Counted from the stretch's first letter, positions 52,387 to 63,742 are shown. The stretch: DNA of 64,000 nucleotides from Acidobacteriota bacterium (GCA_020637335.1 JACJWC010000008.1:1-64000), one strand, 5' to 3'. The notes: generated from the letters alone by a model not told the origin. Program-made: numbers and translations.

Positions 52387-53979
52387 TTGTCACAAAAACG
52401 GCCCTCTCAAACGCTTTTGGAAGCCACCAATCAGCCCTTTCGTGAGGTGTTTAAGGCCTGTCCCGTAGGCATGTTATTGGTGAATGATGCGGGTGTTGTG
52501 CTTCAGGCCAATGAGGCCTTACTGGCCGATTTTGGTTACTGCGAATCGGAATTGCTGGGTACATCGGTCGACCGTTTGGTACCCGAAACGGTCCAAGCGC
52601 GCCACGCCACATTTCGCCAGGCTTATATGCGCAATCCCGAGAAACGGCCGATGGGTCAAGGCCGAGATTTATTCGGCCGACGTGCGGATGGCTCAGCCTT
52701 CCCTGTAGAGGTAGCGCTCAACCCGATCCAGATGGCTGGCGAGACCCTGATCATCATCTCCGTGATTGATTTGACCTTCCGCATCAAATCCGAGCAATCC
52801 TTTCGCGGAGTATTTAAGGCCTGTCCGGTGGGCATGTTGCTGGTGGATGAGGCGGGAATCGTGCAACACGCCAATGCCACCTTATTAAATGATTTTGGTT
52901 ATTTGGAAAAGGATTTGGTTGGCGATTCTGTGGATCGTTTGGTGCCGGACTCTGTGCGCAAGCGGCATGCCGCGTTTCGGCAAAGTTATATGACGCACCC
53001 GGAAACCCGGCCAATGGGTCAAGGTCGTGATTTGTTTGCACGGCGCGCCGATGGTACGACCTTCCCGGTTGAAGTGGCCTTGAATCCCATTCAGATTGAG
53101 GGTCGGACCCAGGTCATTATTTCAGTTCTCGATTTGAGTTTCCGCAAACAAGCCGTTCGTGAAATTGAGGATTTAAATCAAAACTTGGAGCGGCGCGTCC
53201 GTCAACGTACCGAAGCCCTTGCCGAAGCCAAACACGAAATCGAAGGTCTCTATGAAGAGCGCGATGCTCATGCGCGCCGGTTAGAGGAAATCAACAGTGA
53301 GCTCGAATCTTTTGCCTATTCCGTGTCACACGATCTGCGCGCCCCGCTGCGTTATATCGACGGATTTCTCGGACTCTTACAAGACCATTTAGGACCAACG
53401 CTGGATGAAGAAGCCGATCGTTTAATGAAAACCGTCACCCGTTCGGCCCAGGAAATGAGTCAATTAATCGATGATTTATTAGCATTTTCACGCATGGGCC
53501 GCCAGGAACTTAAATGGGGACTTTGTGATATGCAAGCGCTGGCCGAGCAGGCCATAGCGCTTTTGGACGGCCAACGCCAGGCGCGCAAAGTCGATATCCA
53601 GTTCTGTTCACCTTTGCCCTCCGTGGAAGGCGATTCCGCCATGTTGCGTTTGGTTTGGGAAAACCTAGTCGGCAACGCCATCAAATACAGTAAAGGACAA
53701 GACGGTGGCGTTATTGAAATTGGTGCGCATGAAGCTCCCGATGCTGGAATCCGATTCTGGGTACGCGATAACGGAATTGGTTTCAATCCCAAATATGCAG
53801 AAAAGATTTTTGGGGTCTTTGAGCGATTGCACAGTTCAGCGCAATACGAAGGGACCGGAATTGGCTTGGCCAACGTGCGACGCATCCTTAAACGGCATGC
53901 AGGTCGTATTTGGGCCGAAGGCGAGCCAGATCGTGGGGCCGTTTTTTGGTTTGAACTACCCAGAAGGAGTGAGACGTGA
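52387..53979 (+). CDS. PAS-PAS sensor histidine kinase
   Basis: 530 residues from a TTG start, preferred because GGAGGAG (52378-52384) precedes it; the ATG in frame at 52291 has no site. Two PAS domains lie in tandem 363 bases (121 residues) apart and are nearly alike: FKACPVGMLLV, RLVP, PMGQGRDLF, RRADG and FPVEVALNPIQ occur in both. A coiled coil follows, then a HisKA box with the phospho-acceptor His in SVSHDLRAPLRYIDGF and an HATPase_c domain (GTGIGLANVRRI). The kinase core is of the bacteriophytochrome/Cph1 type. No membrane helix seen, so it is cytoplasmic. Overlaps the receiver gene by four bases. Confidence 0.9.
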   Translation: MSQKRPSQTLLEATNQPFREVFKACPVGMLLVNDAGVVLQANEALLADFGYCESELLGTSVDRLVPETVQARHATFRQAYMRNPEKRPMGQGRDLFGRRADGSAFPVEVALNPIQMAGETLIIISVIDLTFRIKSEQSFRGVFKACPVGMLLVDEAGIVQHANATLLNDFGYLEKDLVGDSVDRLVPDSVRKRHAAFRQSYMTHPETRPMGQGRDLFARRADGTTFPVEVALNPIQIEGRTQVIISVLDLSFRKQAVREIEDLNQNLERRVRQRTEALAEAKHEIEGLYEERDAHARRLEEINSELESFAYSVSHDLRAPLRYIDGFLGLLQDHLGPTLDEEADRLMKTVTRSAQEMSQLIDDLLAFSRMGRQELKWGLCDMQALAEQAIALLDGQRQARKVDIQFCSPLPSVEGDSAMLRLVWENLVGNAIKYSKGQDGGVIEIGAHEAPDAGIRFWVRDNGIGFNPKYAEKIFGVFERLHSSAQYEGTGIGLANVRRILKRHAGRIWAEGEPDRGAVFWFELPRRSET

Positions 53980-54410
53980 GTGTGCGGAACATCTTATTGG
54001 TTGAAGATGATGAACGCGATGTGGAAATGACCTTAATGGCATTCCGGAACCATAACTTGGTCAATCTGGTTCACGTCGTCCGGGATGGAGAAGAAGCCCT
54101 GGATTACCTGTTCCGACGCGGCGCCTACGAACAACGCCCGCCCGGCGAACCCTGTGTGGTCTTGCTCGACATTAAATTGCCCAAGGTTTCAGGCCTGGAC
54201 GTCTTGGCCCAAGTGCGGGAATCGCCTGATTTTAAATTTCTGCCCATCGTGTTGTTAACCTCTTCCCGCGAACATACGGATCTGGTTCATGCCTATAAGT
54301 TAGGCGCCAACGCGTTTGTGGTGAAGCCGGTCAAATTTCAAGAATTCTTAGCTGCGGCCCAAAAAATTGGCGCCTTTTGGGCGCTGCTCAATGAGCCACT
54401 CCAATCGTGA
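53976..54410 (+). CDS. Rcp1-like response regulator
   Basis: 144 residues, a single receiver domain. The acidic pair is in LVEDDERD, the phospho-acceptor Asp in VLLDIKLPK, Thr/Ser in LLTSSRE and Lys in FVVKPVKF. This is the Rcp1 type that partners phytochrome-like kinases. GTG start overlapping the kinase stop (GTGA, 53976-53979) with AAGGAG upstream. It probably shuttles phosphate between the kinase before it and the REC-containing kinase 6 bases after it. Confidence 0.93.
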   Translation: MSVRNILLVEDDERDVEMTLMAFRNHNLVNLVHVVRDGEEALDYLFRRGAYEQRPPGEPCVVLLDIKLPKVSGLDVLAQVRESPDFKFLPIVLLTSSREHTDLVHAYKLGANAFVVKPVKFQEFLAAAQKIGAFWALLNEPLQS

Positions 54411-54416
54411 GGAACC

Positions 54417-56807
54417 ATGGACCATATTGACCTTTCCCAAAATGTCCTACACATTCTGCTCCTTGAGGATGAAAAGCGCGATGTTGATCTGATCAGACAC
54501 CAATTGATCAAGGATGGATTCCATTTCCGACTCGTTCATGTGGCGACTTTGGATAAGGTTGAACCGATTTTAAGGACACAGTCCATTGACGTGTGTTTGG
54601 CTGACTATCATCTGGGCAGCATCAATGGTGTGGAAGTGCTCAAGTGGTTCCGAAAAAACCACGCCAACCTGCCTTTGATCTTTGTATCGGGCGTGATCGG
54701 CGAAGATTATGCCGTCGACTTGGTAAAAGACGGGGCCACGGACTACGTATTAAAGGACCGACTCTTCCGTTTAGGACCCGTCATCCGCCGTGCCCTTTTG
54801 GATCGAGATCAAAGCCAACAGTTATTGGCGGCCCAGCATTTATTGAACCGCCAGGCCAAACAGCAAAGCCATCTAAGCCAATGGAGCGTGTGGGCCTTGG
54901 ACGGAATGGCCATTGAGATGCTGGCCCAAGTTATGGCCCAGAACATGGCCCAAGATTGGGGCGAAGCGGCTACGAGCATTTTGCTGTTCCAATCGGGTCG
55001 TCCGTGTCTGGCTGCCCATTACAATTGGCCTAAGCTACCCGAGCGGTCGGAATTGGCACCCCTGGACGGTTGGTTTCGGTTGGGCCTGGCCGCCGATCAA
55101 CCCATTGCCGTTCCCGATTTTAATCAATCTTCCTTTCCGCCCGGGTATTGGGAGATCAGCAATGGATTTCAAGCCGGCGTTTATGCGCCCATTCGCTATC
55201 AAAACGAAGTTTTAGGTCTGATTGGTCTGCATACCTTCACCCCCTTTGAATTCGCCGAGAGTGAACCGTTTTATTTGAAAAGCGCTGCCCATATTTTGGC
55301 GGTTGCGATCCACAAAGCCCGGTTGCAGGCCCATATCGAAGAACAGGCGGCCACCTACTTGCAGTTGTGCGAAGCCGCGCCCATTGGGATTTGTCACTTA
55401 GACAAGGAACTGGCCTTGCGCTACATGAACCCGGCTGGCCAGCGGCTATTTGCTCTGGACGACGCTCAATCCATGATCGGTCGCGTATTGGAGCAGTGGT
55501 GGTCGCCTTCGGTCCGCTCGCGTATTGAGGATATTCCGCTTGGACAACCCAACAGTTTCGTAGCAGAGGTCCAACTGGACTCTGGCCAAATTCGGCGATT
55601 ATGGGTCAGTGTGTCCTGGCAATGGGGCGAACCAAACGCCCAACGTGTCTTGTGTTTGGTCGATTTGACCCGGCAATACCAGGCCGAAGCGCAACTCAAA
55701 GCGAGCTTGGAGCGCTTCCACTTGGTTGTCCAAGCCTCAACGGATGGATTTTGGGATTTTGTTTTGCCCGATGGACCCACCTACGCTTCACCGCGTTTCC
55801 TCGAGTTACTCGGTCTGGACCATTTACCCCAAATAAACGGGCTGGCCTGGTTTGAGGAATTACTGCATCCCGATGACGTGGCGGCGTTTCGGCTGGTTAC
55901 GCAGAGTATGAACAGCCAACAGGTCTACCAATTGGAATGCCGTCTGCGCGATGAATTGGCGCGGTTCCACTGGTTTAAACTGCGTTTTATGCCGCTTTTT
56001 AATGAACAAAACGGGTTGGTTAGAGTGGTCGGATCCCTACACGACATCGAAAACCGAAAACTCCTGGAAGCGCAAGTCATTCAAAGCCAGAAAATGGAAG
56101 CAATTGGCCGGCTGGCAGGGGGTATTGCTCATGATTTTAACAACTTATTGACCGTCATTCTCGGCTATAGCCAGTTATTGGACCAGACCCTAGACGATTC
56201 GGATCCCCGCCACGAACGGGTGGTTTCCATCCAACAGGCGGGTGAACGGGCCGCCAGTTTAACTCAAAAACTATTGGCCTATAGTCGCCGCCAAATCCTT
56301 AAACCCCAATCGTTAAAGGTCAATGCCATCCTGACTGATTTGGTCCAAATGCTGCGCAGGCTCATCCCTGAAAATTTGTCTCTTGGCATTGAACTAGACC
56401 CAACGGACCCGCATATCTTGTTTGATCGCAATCAATTGGAGCAAATGCTGATCAATTTGGTGGTCAATGCCCGCGATGCGCTTGAGCAAGGCGGCGAAAT
56501 TTCCCTTTTGGTTCGGTGTATGACGGATGTGCCGGGCCCGGTAACCGATCCTATTTCTCATTTTCGCGGACCTGCCGTTGCCATATCCGTAAGCGACAAT
56601 GGCCACGGCATGAATCCCCAAACCCTGAAAAACTGCTGTGAACCCTTTTTTACGACCAAGCCGGAGGGGAAAGGCACCGGGTTGGGTCTGGCCATGGTAC
56701 ACGGCACCATGGTCCAAAGTGGGGGCTGTCTGCAAATTGATAGTGTGGAGGGCGAGGGCACAACCGTCACCCTTTTCTTTCCATTAGTTGAATCCGATTC
56801 AGCCTAA
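54417..56807 (+). CDS. REC-GAF-PAS-PAS histidine kinase
   Basis: 796 residues. Receiver domain (about 10-130) with acceptor Asp in VCLADYHLG, a GAF-like domain (about 160-305), two PAS domains (about 315-425 and 430-555), then a HisKA box with the phospho-acceptor His in GGIAHDFNNLLTVILGYSQ and an HATPase_c domain (GKGTGLGLAMVHG). No C-terminal receiver. It belongs to the same operon as the PAS-PAS kinase and Rcp1-like regulator, so the three probably form one relay. The 3' end overlaps the convergent saccharopine-dehydrogenase-like gene by 9 bases. Confidence 0.93.
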   Translation: MDHIDLSQNVLHILLLEDEKRDVDLIRHQLIKDGFHFRLVHVATLDKVEPILRTQSIDVCLADYHLGSINGVEVLKWFRKNHANLPLIFVSGVIGEDYAVDLVKDGATDYVLKDRLFRLGPVIRRALLDRDQSQQLLAAQHLLNRQAKQQSHLSQWSVWALDGMAIEMLAQVMAQNMAQDWGEAATSILLFQSGRPCLAAHYNWPKLPERSELAPLDGWFRLGLAADQPIAVPDFNQSSFPPGYWEISNGFQAGVYAPIRYQNEVLGLIGLHTFTPFEFAESEPFYLKSAAHILAVAIHKARLQAHIEEQAATYLQLCEAAPIGICHLDKELALRYMNPAGQRLFALDDAQSMIGRVLEQWWSPSVRSRIEDIPLGQPNSFVAEVQLDSGQIRRLWVSVSWQWGEPNAQRVLCLVDLTRQYQAEAQLKASLERFHLVVQASTDGFWDFVLPDGPTYASPRFLELLGLDHLPQINGLAWFEELLHPDDVAAFRLVTQSMNSQQVYQLECRLRDELARFHWFKLRFMPLFNEQNGLVRVVGSLHDIENRKLLEAQVIQSQKMEAIGRLAGGIAHDFNNLLTVILGYSQLLDQTLDDSDPRHERVVSIQQAGERAASLTQKLLAYSRRQILKPQSLKVNAILTDLVQMLRRLIPENLSLGIELDPTDPHILFDRNQLEQMLINLVVNARDALEQGGEISLLVRCMTDVPGPVTDPISHFRGPAVAISVSDNGHGMNPQTLKNCCEPFFTTKPEGKGTGLGLAMVHGTMVQSGGCLQIDSVEGEGTTVTLFFPLVESDSA

Positions 56808-58049
56808 GAAGGACTTTAGATATTCATAACGCGGGGTCAATTTGCCGCGATACACAATAACTGCCTGCTGCATCAGGTTGGATAAACCATTTGTTTCTAA
56901 TGGTTGGTCCAAATCCATTCGCGCAATTTCGGGGATGTAGGCTTTGAGAATACCCGAAAAGTGGTCCGAAGCATCTTTGGATAACTCACACGGTAAGTTA
57001 TCAATCGACATTACACTCGGTCCCTGCCAGGAAAGTTCATCTTGAATAGAATTACTGTCGACGTCATAGGTGAATACCGGGTTGTCGATGGTACTGGCCT
57101 TGTGCGTGCAAGCAAGAGATCCGTTAATATCACAGCTGATATCACCGATCATCCAGGGCAGTTGGGCCTTATTCGCCAACATGCGTTCATGCGAGAGGTG
57201 ACGCGGGAATTTCTCGTCCCAGAATGGGGTTTGCAACAGAATATCGAAATGGCCCAGGTAGCGGTCAAATACACTGCGGTAACGGGCAGCGCCAAAACTT
57301 CGGAACTCATTGCGATCGAAAGGTTTGCCTTCTTTGTGCTCGTGGATGTCCTTGGTGTTGAGCACGAAATAAAATGGGCCTTTGCGTTTTTGCAAGGCAA
57401 TTTCCGGTTCTACTTTCGGCAATCCGAGCCAAGTCAAAATTTCTTCGGCGCCGTGACCCACATTGCCAGTGCCGACCAAAGCGACCCGAATGGGCGGGTC
57501 CAGGATGGGCGCCAATTTCTTGAACTGTGCGCGGATATCAAACAGCGATTCGTATTGCGAGGTTTGTTTGATTTTGGAAAGGGCCGTCGTGCCGTGTTTA
57601 AGGGCCCATTTTTTACCCGCCAACCACAGGGTATCGATAGCGCCTGCCAGTCCAGCGAATCGGCCAAACGCGATTACGCGTTTGCCCTTGGGATCGCACA
57701 TGGTCTCGTAGTCGATTAAGGTGCTGCCGGTCTCTATGAAGTGGCGTAACAAGGGCATGTTATAGGGTTGACCTTTTATCGTGTGCGAAAAGGCGAGATG
57801 GACTTGGCCCGGCTGAATTTCACTGATTTTGGGTTCTTTGATCCCAATCACCACGTGAAAATCTTTTGTGGACGCCACAACGGAGGCACCCTTGTCAGCG
57901 TATTGTTGATCGGTGTAGATGCGGATAGGGCTGCTTTCCACGGAGACGGGCACATCTTTGGCTAACAACTCGGCCAGTGCGTCCGTATTGAGGGGGGTTC
58001 GCCGTTCCCATTGGTTTTTTGTCTCGCGACGCACGCATACCTTTAGCAT
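56799..58049 (-). CDS. Saccharopine dehydrogenase-like (lysine-forming) enzyme
   Basis: 416 residues. The N-terminal domain has the AlaDH/PNT-family pattern (VCVRRETKNQWERRTPL near the start), a nucleotide-binding strand ALVGTGNVGHGAEEIL (near 195), and a family block FAGLAGAIDTLWLAG (near 130). It looks like NAD-dependent saccharopine dehydrogenase, as in the N-terminal LKR-type half of the bifunctional enzyme. The reaction would be saccharopine with lysine and 2-oxoglutarate, but the direction and exact substrate are uncertain. GGGAGG precedes the ATG at 58049. It follows the TPR-protein gene on the same strand but a strong hairpin separates them. Confidence 0.85.
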   Translation of the reverse strand: MLKVCVRRETKNQWERRTPLNTDALAELLAKDVPVSVESSPIRIYTDQQYADKGASVVASTKDFHVVIGIKEPKISEIQPGQVHLAFSHTIKGQPYNMPLLRHFIETGSTLIDYETMCDPKGKRVIAFGRFAGLAGAIDTLWLAGKKWALKHGTTALSKIKQTSQYESLFDIRAQFKKLAPILDPPIRVALVGTGNVGHGAEEILTWLGLPKVEPEIALQKRKGPFYFVLNTKDIHEHKEGKPFDRNEFRSFGAARYRSVFDRYLGHFDILLQTPFWDEKFPRHLSHERMLANKAQLPWMIGDISCDINGSLACTHKASTIDNPVFTYDVDSNSIQDELSWQGPSVMSIDNLPCELSKDASDHFSGILKAYIPEIARMDLDQPLETNGLSNLMQQAVIVYRGKLTPRYEYLKSFLG

Positions 58050-58078
58050 GGTTCCTCCCAAAATCAAGCTCGTGTGGT

Positions 58079-58099
58079 GGGTCACCTAGGAGGTGACCC
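58079..58099 (-). terminator. Perfect hairpin between two minus-strand genes
   Basis: GGGTCACCT (58079-58087) pairs perfectly with AGGTGACCC (58091-58099) around three bases, 12 bases past the stop of the TPR-protein gene. There is no T-run, so it may be attenuating or stabilising rather than fully terminating. Confidence 0.55.
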
Positions 58100-58110
58100 G
58101 AGTGTTATCC

Positions 58111-59046
58111 CTATTCGATCAGGGTCAGAAGTAAATCTTCCACTTCCTTGGCATTTTTGTGGTTGGGTGCCAATTTCAGGAATTTTTTGAGGTTGGTAAT
58201 GGCCAATTCAAATTCGCCTTCCCGGACGTAGATTTCGCCCAAACGGTGGTAGGCATCTGCATAGTCCGGTTTCATTTTGATTAACTCTTCCAGAATCGGT
58301 TTGGCGCCATCATCGTCGCCCTGATTGAGCTTTACCACGGCTTCGTTGTAAAGGCCTTCCGGGGTGACACCTTCGATATTTTTGATCGATTCTTTGTACT
58401 TATTGAGCGCTTCCTTGTTGTTGGCCCTTTCGGCCGCATCGTACGCCAGCTTCATCATGTTGGTATCATCCGGATGCAGTTTGAGGTAGGCATCGGTGTA
58501 TTTGATGGCATTGGGCCAATCTTCGGTGGTGTGGCTGATATAGGCAGCCAGCTTCAGGCTGTGGTCCAATTCAGGATCCTTTTCCAGGGAAGCTTGGATG
58601 TGTTCCATCGCCTCTGCGTATTTCTTTTCCTTATAGAGCGGAACGGCCAGGTTGTAATCGCCTTTGGCTAATTCTTTGGGATCTTCTGGCGGGATTTCAC
58701 CACTGGCTTTGGCTTCCTCAATGGCTTCCTCAATGGTCAGCATTTGCATGTCGAACTTCTTTTCACCCAGCGGCTGTTTGAAGCGGAAAATCTGCGGACG
58801 GTAGCCTTCTTTTTCGCACAACAACTCAATTTCGACGGGTTGCAGGCCGGCAATGGTAAACGCACCGTTTTCGTCGGTTTCGATGACCTTTTCGAATTTG
58901 CGGGACTCATCCAGCGATTTAAAAGTCATTTTCACGCCGGGAATACCCTGGTTTTGGCTATCGAATACGTTGCCACGGGTGACGTTGTTGAACTGACCGA
59001 AGACGGACCATCCGCCCATGATCAACAAAAGTGTAAAGCGTTTCAT
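58111..59046 (-). CDS. Exported TPR protein with carboxypeptidase-regulatory-like domain
   Basis: 311 residues. Signal peptide 1-18 (MKRFTLLLIMGGWSVFGQ). Residues 22-105 form a CarboxypepD_reg-like Ig fold (GNVFDSQNQGIPGVKMTFKS, then TDENGAFTIAGLQP). Residues 130-305 hold about five TPR repeats (for example AVPLYKEKKYAEAMEHIQASLEKDP; YHRLGEIYVREGEFELAITNLKKFLKLAP). Likely a periplasmic scaffold. Its start overlaps the rimO stop by four bases, so it is coupled with rimO, and before that asnS, on the minus strand. Confidence 0.85.
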   Translation of the reverse strand: MKRFTLLLIMGGWSVFGQFNNVTRGNVFDSQNQGIPGVKMTFKSLDESRKFEKVIETDENGAFTIAGLQPVEIELLCEKEGYRPQIFRFKQPLGEKKFDMQMLTIEEAIEEAKASGEIPPEDPKELAKGDYNLAVPLYKEKKYAEAMEHIQASLEKDPELDHSLKLAAYISHTTEDWPNAIKYTDAYLKLHPDDTNMMKLAYDAAERANNKEALNKYKESIKNIEGVTPEGLYNEAVVKLNQGDDDGAKPILEELIKMKPDYADAYHRLGEIYVREGEFELAITNLKKFLKLAPNHKNAKEVEDLLLTLIE

Positions 59047-60377
59047 ACAGCAAAGCCTCCTTGAACGCGGCCAGCGATGTCGTATTCATAACTGGCCTCG
59101 ACCGTAATGGGAATGATTTCTCCGGGCGCATAAGAGCCTTCGGTGATCAGGACTTCACCGTCGACTTCAGGAGCCTGACCGGCATGCCGGCCGCGCAGCA
59201 ATAAATCCGTCTCGGGGTGAGCGCCCTCCACCAACACGTCTAGGGTCTTGCCGACCAGACGCGCCAGTTTCTTCCGAGAGATTTCGCGCTGCAGTTCCAG
59301 GAGGGTCTCCTTGCGTTCCTTTTTCAGGCTGGGATCGATCGGATCCTCCAAGGGAAAGGCAGAAGTGTCTTCTTCCAAACTGTAGGTGAAGACACCGAGG
59401 TAATCGAATTCTTGTTCTTGTACAAATCCACACAGTTCATCAAAAGCGCGCTGGTCCTCATTGGGAAACCCGACAATAAACGAGCTGCGAATAAAGGCCT
59501 GAGGGAAGCCTTTGCGAATGCGTTCGAGGAACTGACTGAGTTGGTGGCGACCACTCCCGCGTTTCATGGCGGAGAGCACCGATTTATCGGCGTGTTGGAG
59601 CGGCATGTCCATGTAGGGACAGATTTTTTTACCCGCGCTCATGATTTCCAGTAGGCGCGGGGTGACCTGGTAGGGGTACATATAATGAACCCGAACCCAG
59701 GCAATATTGGGGACTTGATCCAAGCGTTCCAGTAGTTGAGCGAGCCCGTCCTTCAGGCCGAGATCGCGTCCGTAATAGGTGCTGTCCTGCGCGACCAGGT
59801 TAATTTCGCGCACGCCATTGGCGCCTAAGAATTCGACTTCACGGACAATATCTTCAATCGTCCGGCTGCGATGTTGGCCGCGCAATTTGGGGATGATGCA
59901 AAAGCTGCACACGTGGTCGCAGCCCTCGGAAATTTTGACATAAGCCGAATGTTTGGCGGTGGCCAGTACCCGTTCATCTTGTGCGCTGTACAGGTAAGAG
60001 GGGTCCCAGGTTTCGGGCAGTTCGGGACTATCGGATTTGAGCAATTGGGCAATTTGGGCCGGGGCATTGATGCCCAAAAAGGCATCGACCTCGGGCAGCT
60101 CTTTCTCCATTTCGCTGTGGTAGCGTTGAGAGAGGCAACCGGTCACAATCAATTTTTGCAGTTGACCCTGTTTTTTGAGTTCGGCCATATCGAGGATGGC
60201 TTGGATACTCTCTTCCTTGGCCGATTCGATAAAGCCACAGGTATTCACAATCACCACGTCGGCCGTTTCGGCCTCTGCGGTCAGCGCATAACCCTGGCGT
60301 CGTAATGTGCCTAACATAACCTCGCTATCGACCAGGTTCTTGGCACAGCCCAAACTCAGTAATCCAACTTTTTTCAT
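59043..60377 (-). CDS. rimO: Ribosomal protein S12 methylthiotransferase
   Basis: 444 residues. Adds a methylthio group to the conserved Asp of ribosomal protein S12; cytoplasmic. The N-terminal methylthiotransferase domain carries the three cluster Cys in SLGCAKN (Cys11), VNTCGF (near 47) and TGCLSQR (near 81). The radical SAM motif CDHVCSFC is near 150, and a C-terminal TRAM domain is near 375-440. Length and motif order fit RimO rather than MiaB. GGGAGGAGCCT precedes the ATG. It lies 15 bases after asnS and overlaps the TPR gene by four bases. Confidence 0.95.
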   Translation of the reverse strand: MKKVGLLSLGCAKNLVDSEVMLGTLRRQGYALTAEAETADVVIVNTCGFIESAKEESIQAILDMAELKKQGQLQKLIVTGCLSQRYHSEMEKELPEVDAFLGINAPAQIAQLLKSDSPELPETWDPSYLYSAQDERVLATAKHSAYVKISEGCDHVCSFCIIPKLRGQHRSRTIEDIVREVEFLGANGVREINLVAQDSTYYGRDLGLKDGLAQLLERLDQVPNIAWVRVHYMYPYQVTPRLLEIMSAGKKICPYMDMPLQHADKSVLSAMKRGSGRHQLSQFLERIRKGFPQAFIRSSFIVGFPNEDQRAFDELCGFVQEQEFDYLGVFTYSLEEDTSAFPLEDPIDPSLKKERKETLLELQREISRKKLARLVGKTLDVLVEGAHPETDLLLRGRHAGQAPEVDGEVLITEGSYAPGEIIPITVEASYEYDIAGRVQGGFAV

Positions 60378-60391
60378 AGGCTCCTCCCAGC

Positions 60392-61678
<1,287 letters not shown>

Positions 61679-61904
61679 CCCTCAATCCCTCCAAAAGATG
61701 GCCAAACGAAGCATTCTACGGCAGGCCCCCCAATGGGTCAAGGTAAGCCTGATCGGCAAGTCCTGGAAGCCGGCCTCCACTCAGGCGCTGGGCAATGGGT
61801 CGGCCATTTGGTGGCCTAGATCACACTATTTGTGATGAATGCCGCTGTTTTTTGGCCTTGAGACGTCCATAGTGGCATGCACCGGTCCCAATCTGGAGGT
61901 TAGT

Positions 61905-63662
61905 ATGCGTTCATTTTTGATCCTCTGTTGTTTCGCCAATTGTTTTGCCCAGAGCAATCAGAAAATTGTTTTGGAGGATTTCACAATGCCGCTTGGTATT
62001 CAAATGCTAGGCGATGCGGCGGTCGTTTTTGCGCCTTCGGGGCCTTACATGCGGCTAAACCCCACCCAACCCAACATGTTGGGCGGCTTTGTTTCGCAAA
62101 ACGAAGTGCCGATTCACGCCTTTCACATTTCTTTCCAGTTCCGGGTCAGCGCGCAGGGCGGGATCGCCGATTGCGAAGGGAACCCAGGTGGCGAAGGTTT
62201 TATCTTTTTTGTGAACCGCACCGGCAAATTGGGACGTGGTGCGGGTGAACTGGGGATGGGTGGCATCTCCAATAGTTTGGCCATCGCCTTTGATACATGG
62301 TGTAACGCCGACCTCCACGACGAGGATGGCAACCACATCTCGCTCTTCCAAAACGGAAATATGGATAGCAACCAAGCGCTGGCCCAAGTGGTGCCTGAAT
62401 TTGATTTGAGCAGTGGTTCCTATTTTGTCTGGGTGGATTATGCAGAAGGAAAGTTGGAGCTGCGGATCAACACGACAAGTGCCTACCCCAACCAACCGCT
62501 GCTCACCCAGTTTGTTGAAATCCCGACTTTGGTCGGTGCCAACAAAGGATTTGTTGGCCTTGCAGGTGCCAGTGGCAGCGCCTATCAGGATCAGGATATT
62601 TTGCGCTTCACGTATCACGAACCCTTGCCGGCCATGCGTTATGTTCAAGCCAATGCCTTTTACCGACGCGCAGATGGTTCGATTTTGGCCAGTCTGCTTG
62701 GGCCCAACCAGGACGGTTTGCGCGAAGATAACATGGACGAACTGTTGGTGCGGGTCGGCACCATTCGCAATGGCGAAGTATTGAGTCAGTCCGAAGGCAA
62801 TGAAGGCGATTCCAATTTTCCCTATAGCGTTTTTATTGCTGACGATCAGGCCCCTGCAGGCGCCTATATCTTTTATGCGCGTGCCTGGGCGAGTAACCCG
62901 ATTGCGACCCAATCGCCGCGTACCTTTTTCCCCATCCCGCACAGTGGCGATCCGGCCCTGTCCAGTTCGAGCTATCTGGATCTGGACCGCTGGCTGCTGC
63001 ATGTGCCTAAAAATGCGGGTGGCTTTAACAGTACCGTAAAAGCGATTAACCGAACGAGTCGACCCGGCAATATGACGTTTTTCGGTTTTTCGGCCGATGG
63101 TCAGCTGCTCAGCCAGGTTACCAAATCTGTACCTGCCCTCACCACGACCTATTGGAAAACCTATGGGACGGGTTCGAATGTCCTGTTCCCCGGATTCACC
63201 GATTTGATTTCACACATTGGCATTCGCGAAAGCGATTCCGGTTCAGAGCTGTGGATGCAAACCCAAGCCAATACCACCAAATTTGGAGCCTGGTCCAAGG
63301 AGGTGAACTTGTCCCAGCAAGAGGCTCTGGGGCGCGTGGTGGAAATGGATCCCAGTGACGCTCAATATATCGATGGGGTGGCACTGCTCAATTTGCGCAG
63401 TAAAAACGCCTTGCCGGTCACCTTGGTCCAATTGGATGCCACAACCCATGCGATTGTCGCCGAAGCCCAAATTGGCTCGGTCCCGGCAGGCGGCAAACTA
63501 TTAGCCCTTTTAGCCGACCATGTGGTGTACCGCGCCAACACCGTTTATCGTTTTGAGACGCGCGACCCACAGCGGTCGGTTCAGGTCTTGGGTTTGACCT
63601 TCAGTTCCGATTTCAAGTTTTTTGCCACCAAACCCGTGCAAAGCCTCAGCGACAATCCCTGA
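61905..63662 (+). CDS. Secreted L-type lectin protein with shared C-terminal module
   Basis: 585 residues. GGAGG sits five bases before the ATG at 61905, which opens a short signal peptide (cleaved near FAQ). Residues 20-235 form a legume/bacterial L-type lectin domain (EGFIFFVNR, LAIAFDTWCNADLHDEDGNHISLFQNG, YFVWVDYAEGKLELRI). A beta-rich linker domain follows (about 245-360). The C-terminal part (about 365-580) contains the FN-like module seen at the end of the 26698-30441 protein (LDLDRWLLHVP, STVKAINRTSRPG, FGFSADGQLL, then 'LFPGFTDL'). Likely a surface glycan-binding protein. Carbohydrate specificity unknown. Confidence 0.85.
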   Translation: MRSFLILCCFANCFAQSNQKIVLEDFTMPLGIQMLGDAAVVFAPSGPYMRLNPTQPNMLGGFVSQNEVPIHAFHISFQFRVSAQGGIADCEGNPGGEGFIFFVNRTGKLGRGAGELGMGGISNSLAIAFDTWCNADLHDEDGNHISLFQNGNMDSNQALAQVVPEFDLSSGSYFVWVDYAEGKLELRINTTSAYPNQPLLTQFVEIPTLVGANKGFVGLAGASGSAYQDQDILRFTYHEPLPAMRYVQANAFYRRADGSILASLLGPNQDGLREDNMDELLVRVGTIRNGEVLSQSEGNEGDSNFPYSVFIADDQAPAGAYIFYARAWASNPIATQSPRTFFPIPHSGDPALSSSSYLDLDRWLLHVPKNAGGFNSTVKAINRTSRPGNMTFFGFSADGQLLSQVTKSVPALTTTYWKTYGTGSNVLFPGFTDLISHIGIRESDSGSELWMQTQANTTKFGAWSKEVNLSQQEALGRVVEMDPSDAQYIDGVALLNLRSKNALPVTLVQLDATTHAIVAEAQIGSVPAGGKLLALLADHVVYRANTVYRFETRDPQRSVQVLGLTFSSDFKFFATKPVQSLSDNP

Positions 63663-63742
63663 TTGATCCCTTTGTCCTGGTGTTTGGGCCAAAAATTCAA
63701 GCACCGGGTTCCGCTTGGCCATGATTCGTCCATGGGTCATTT

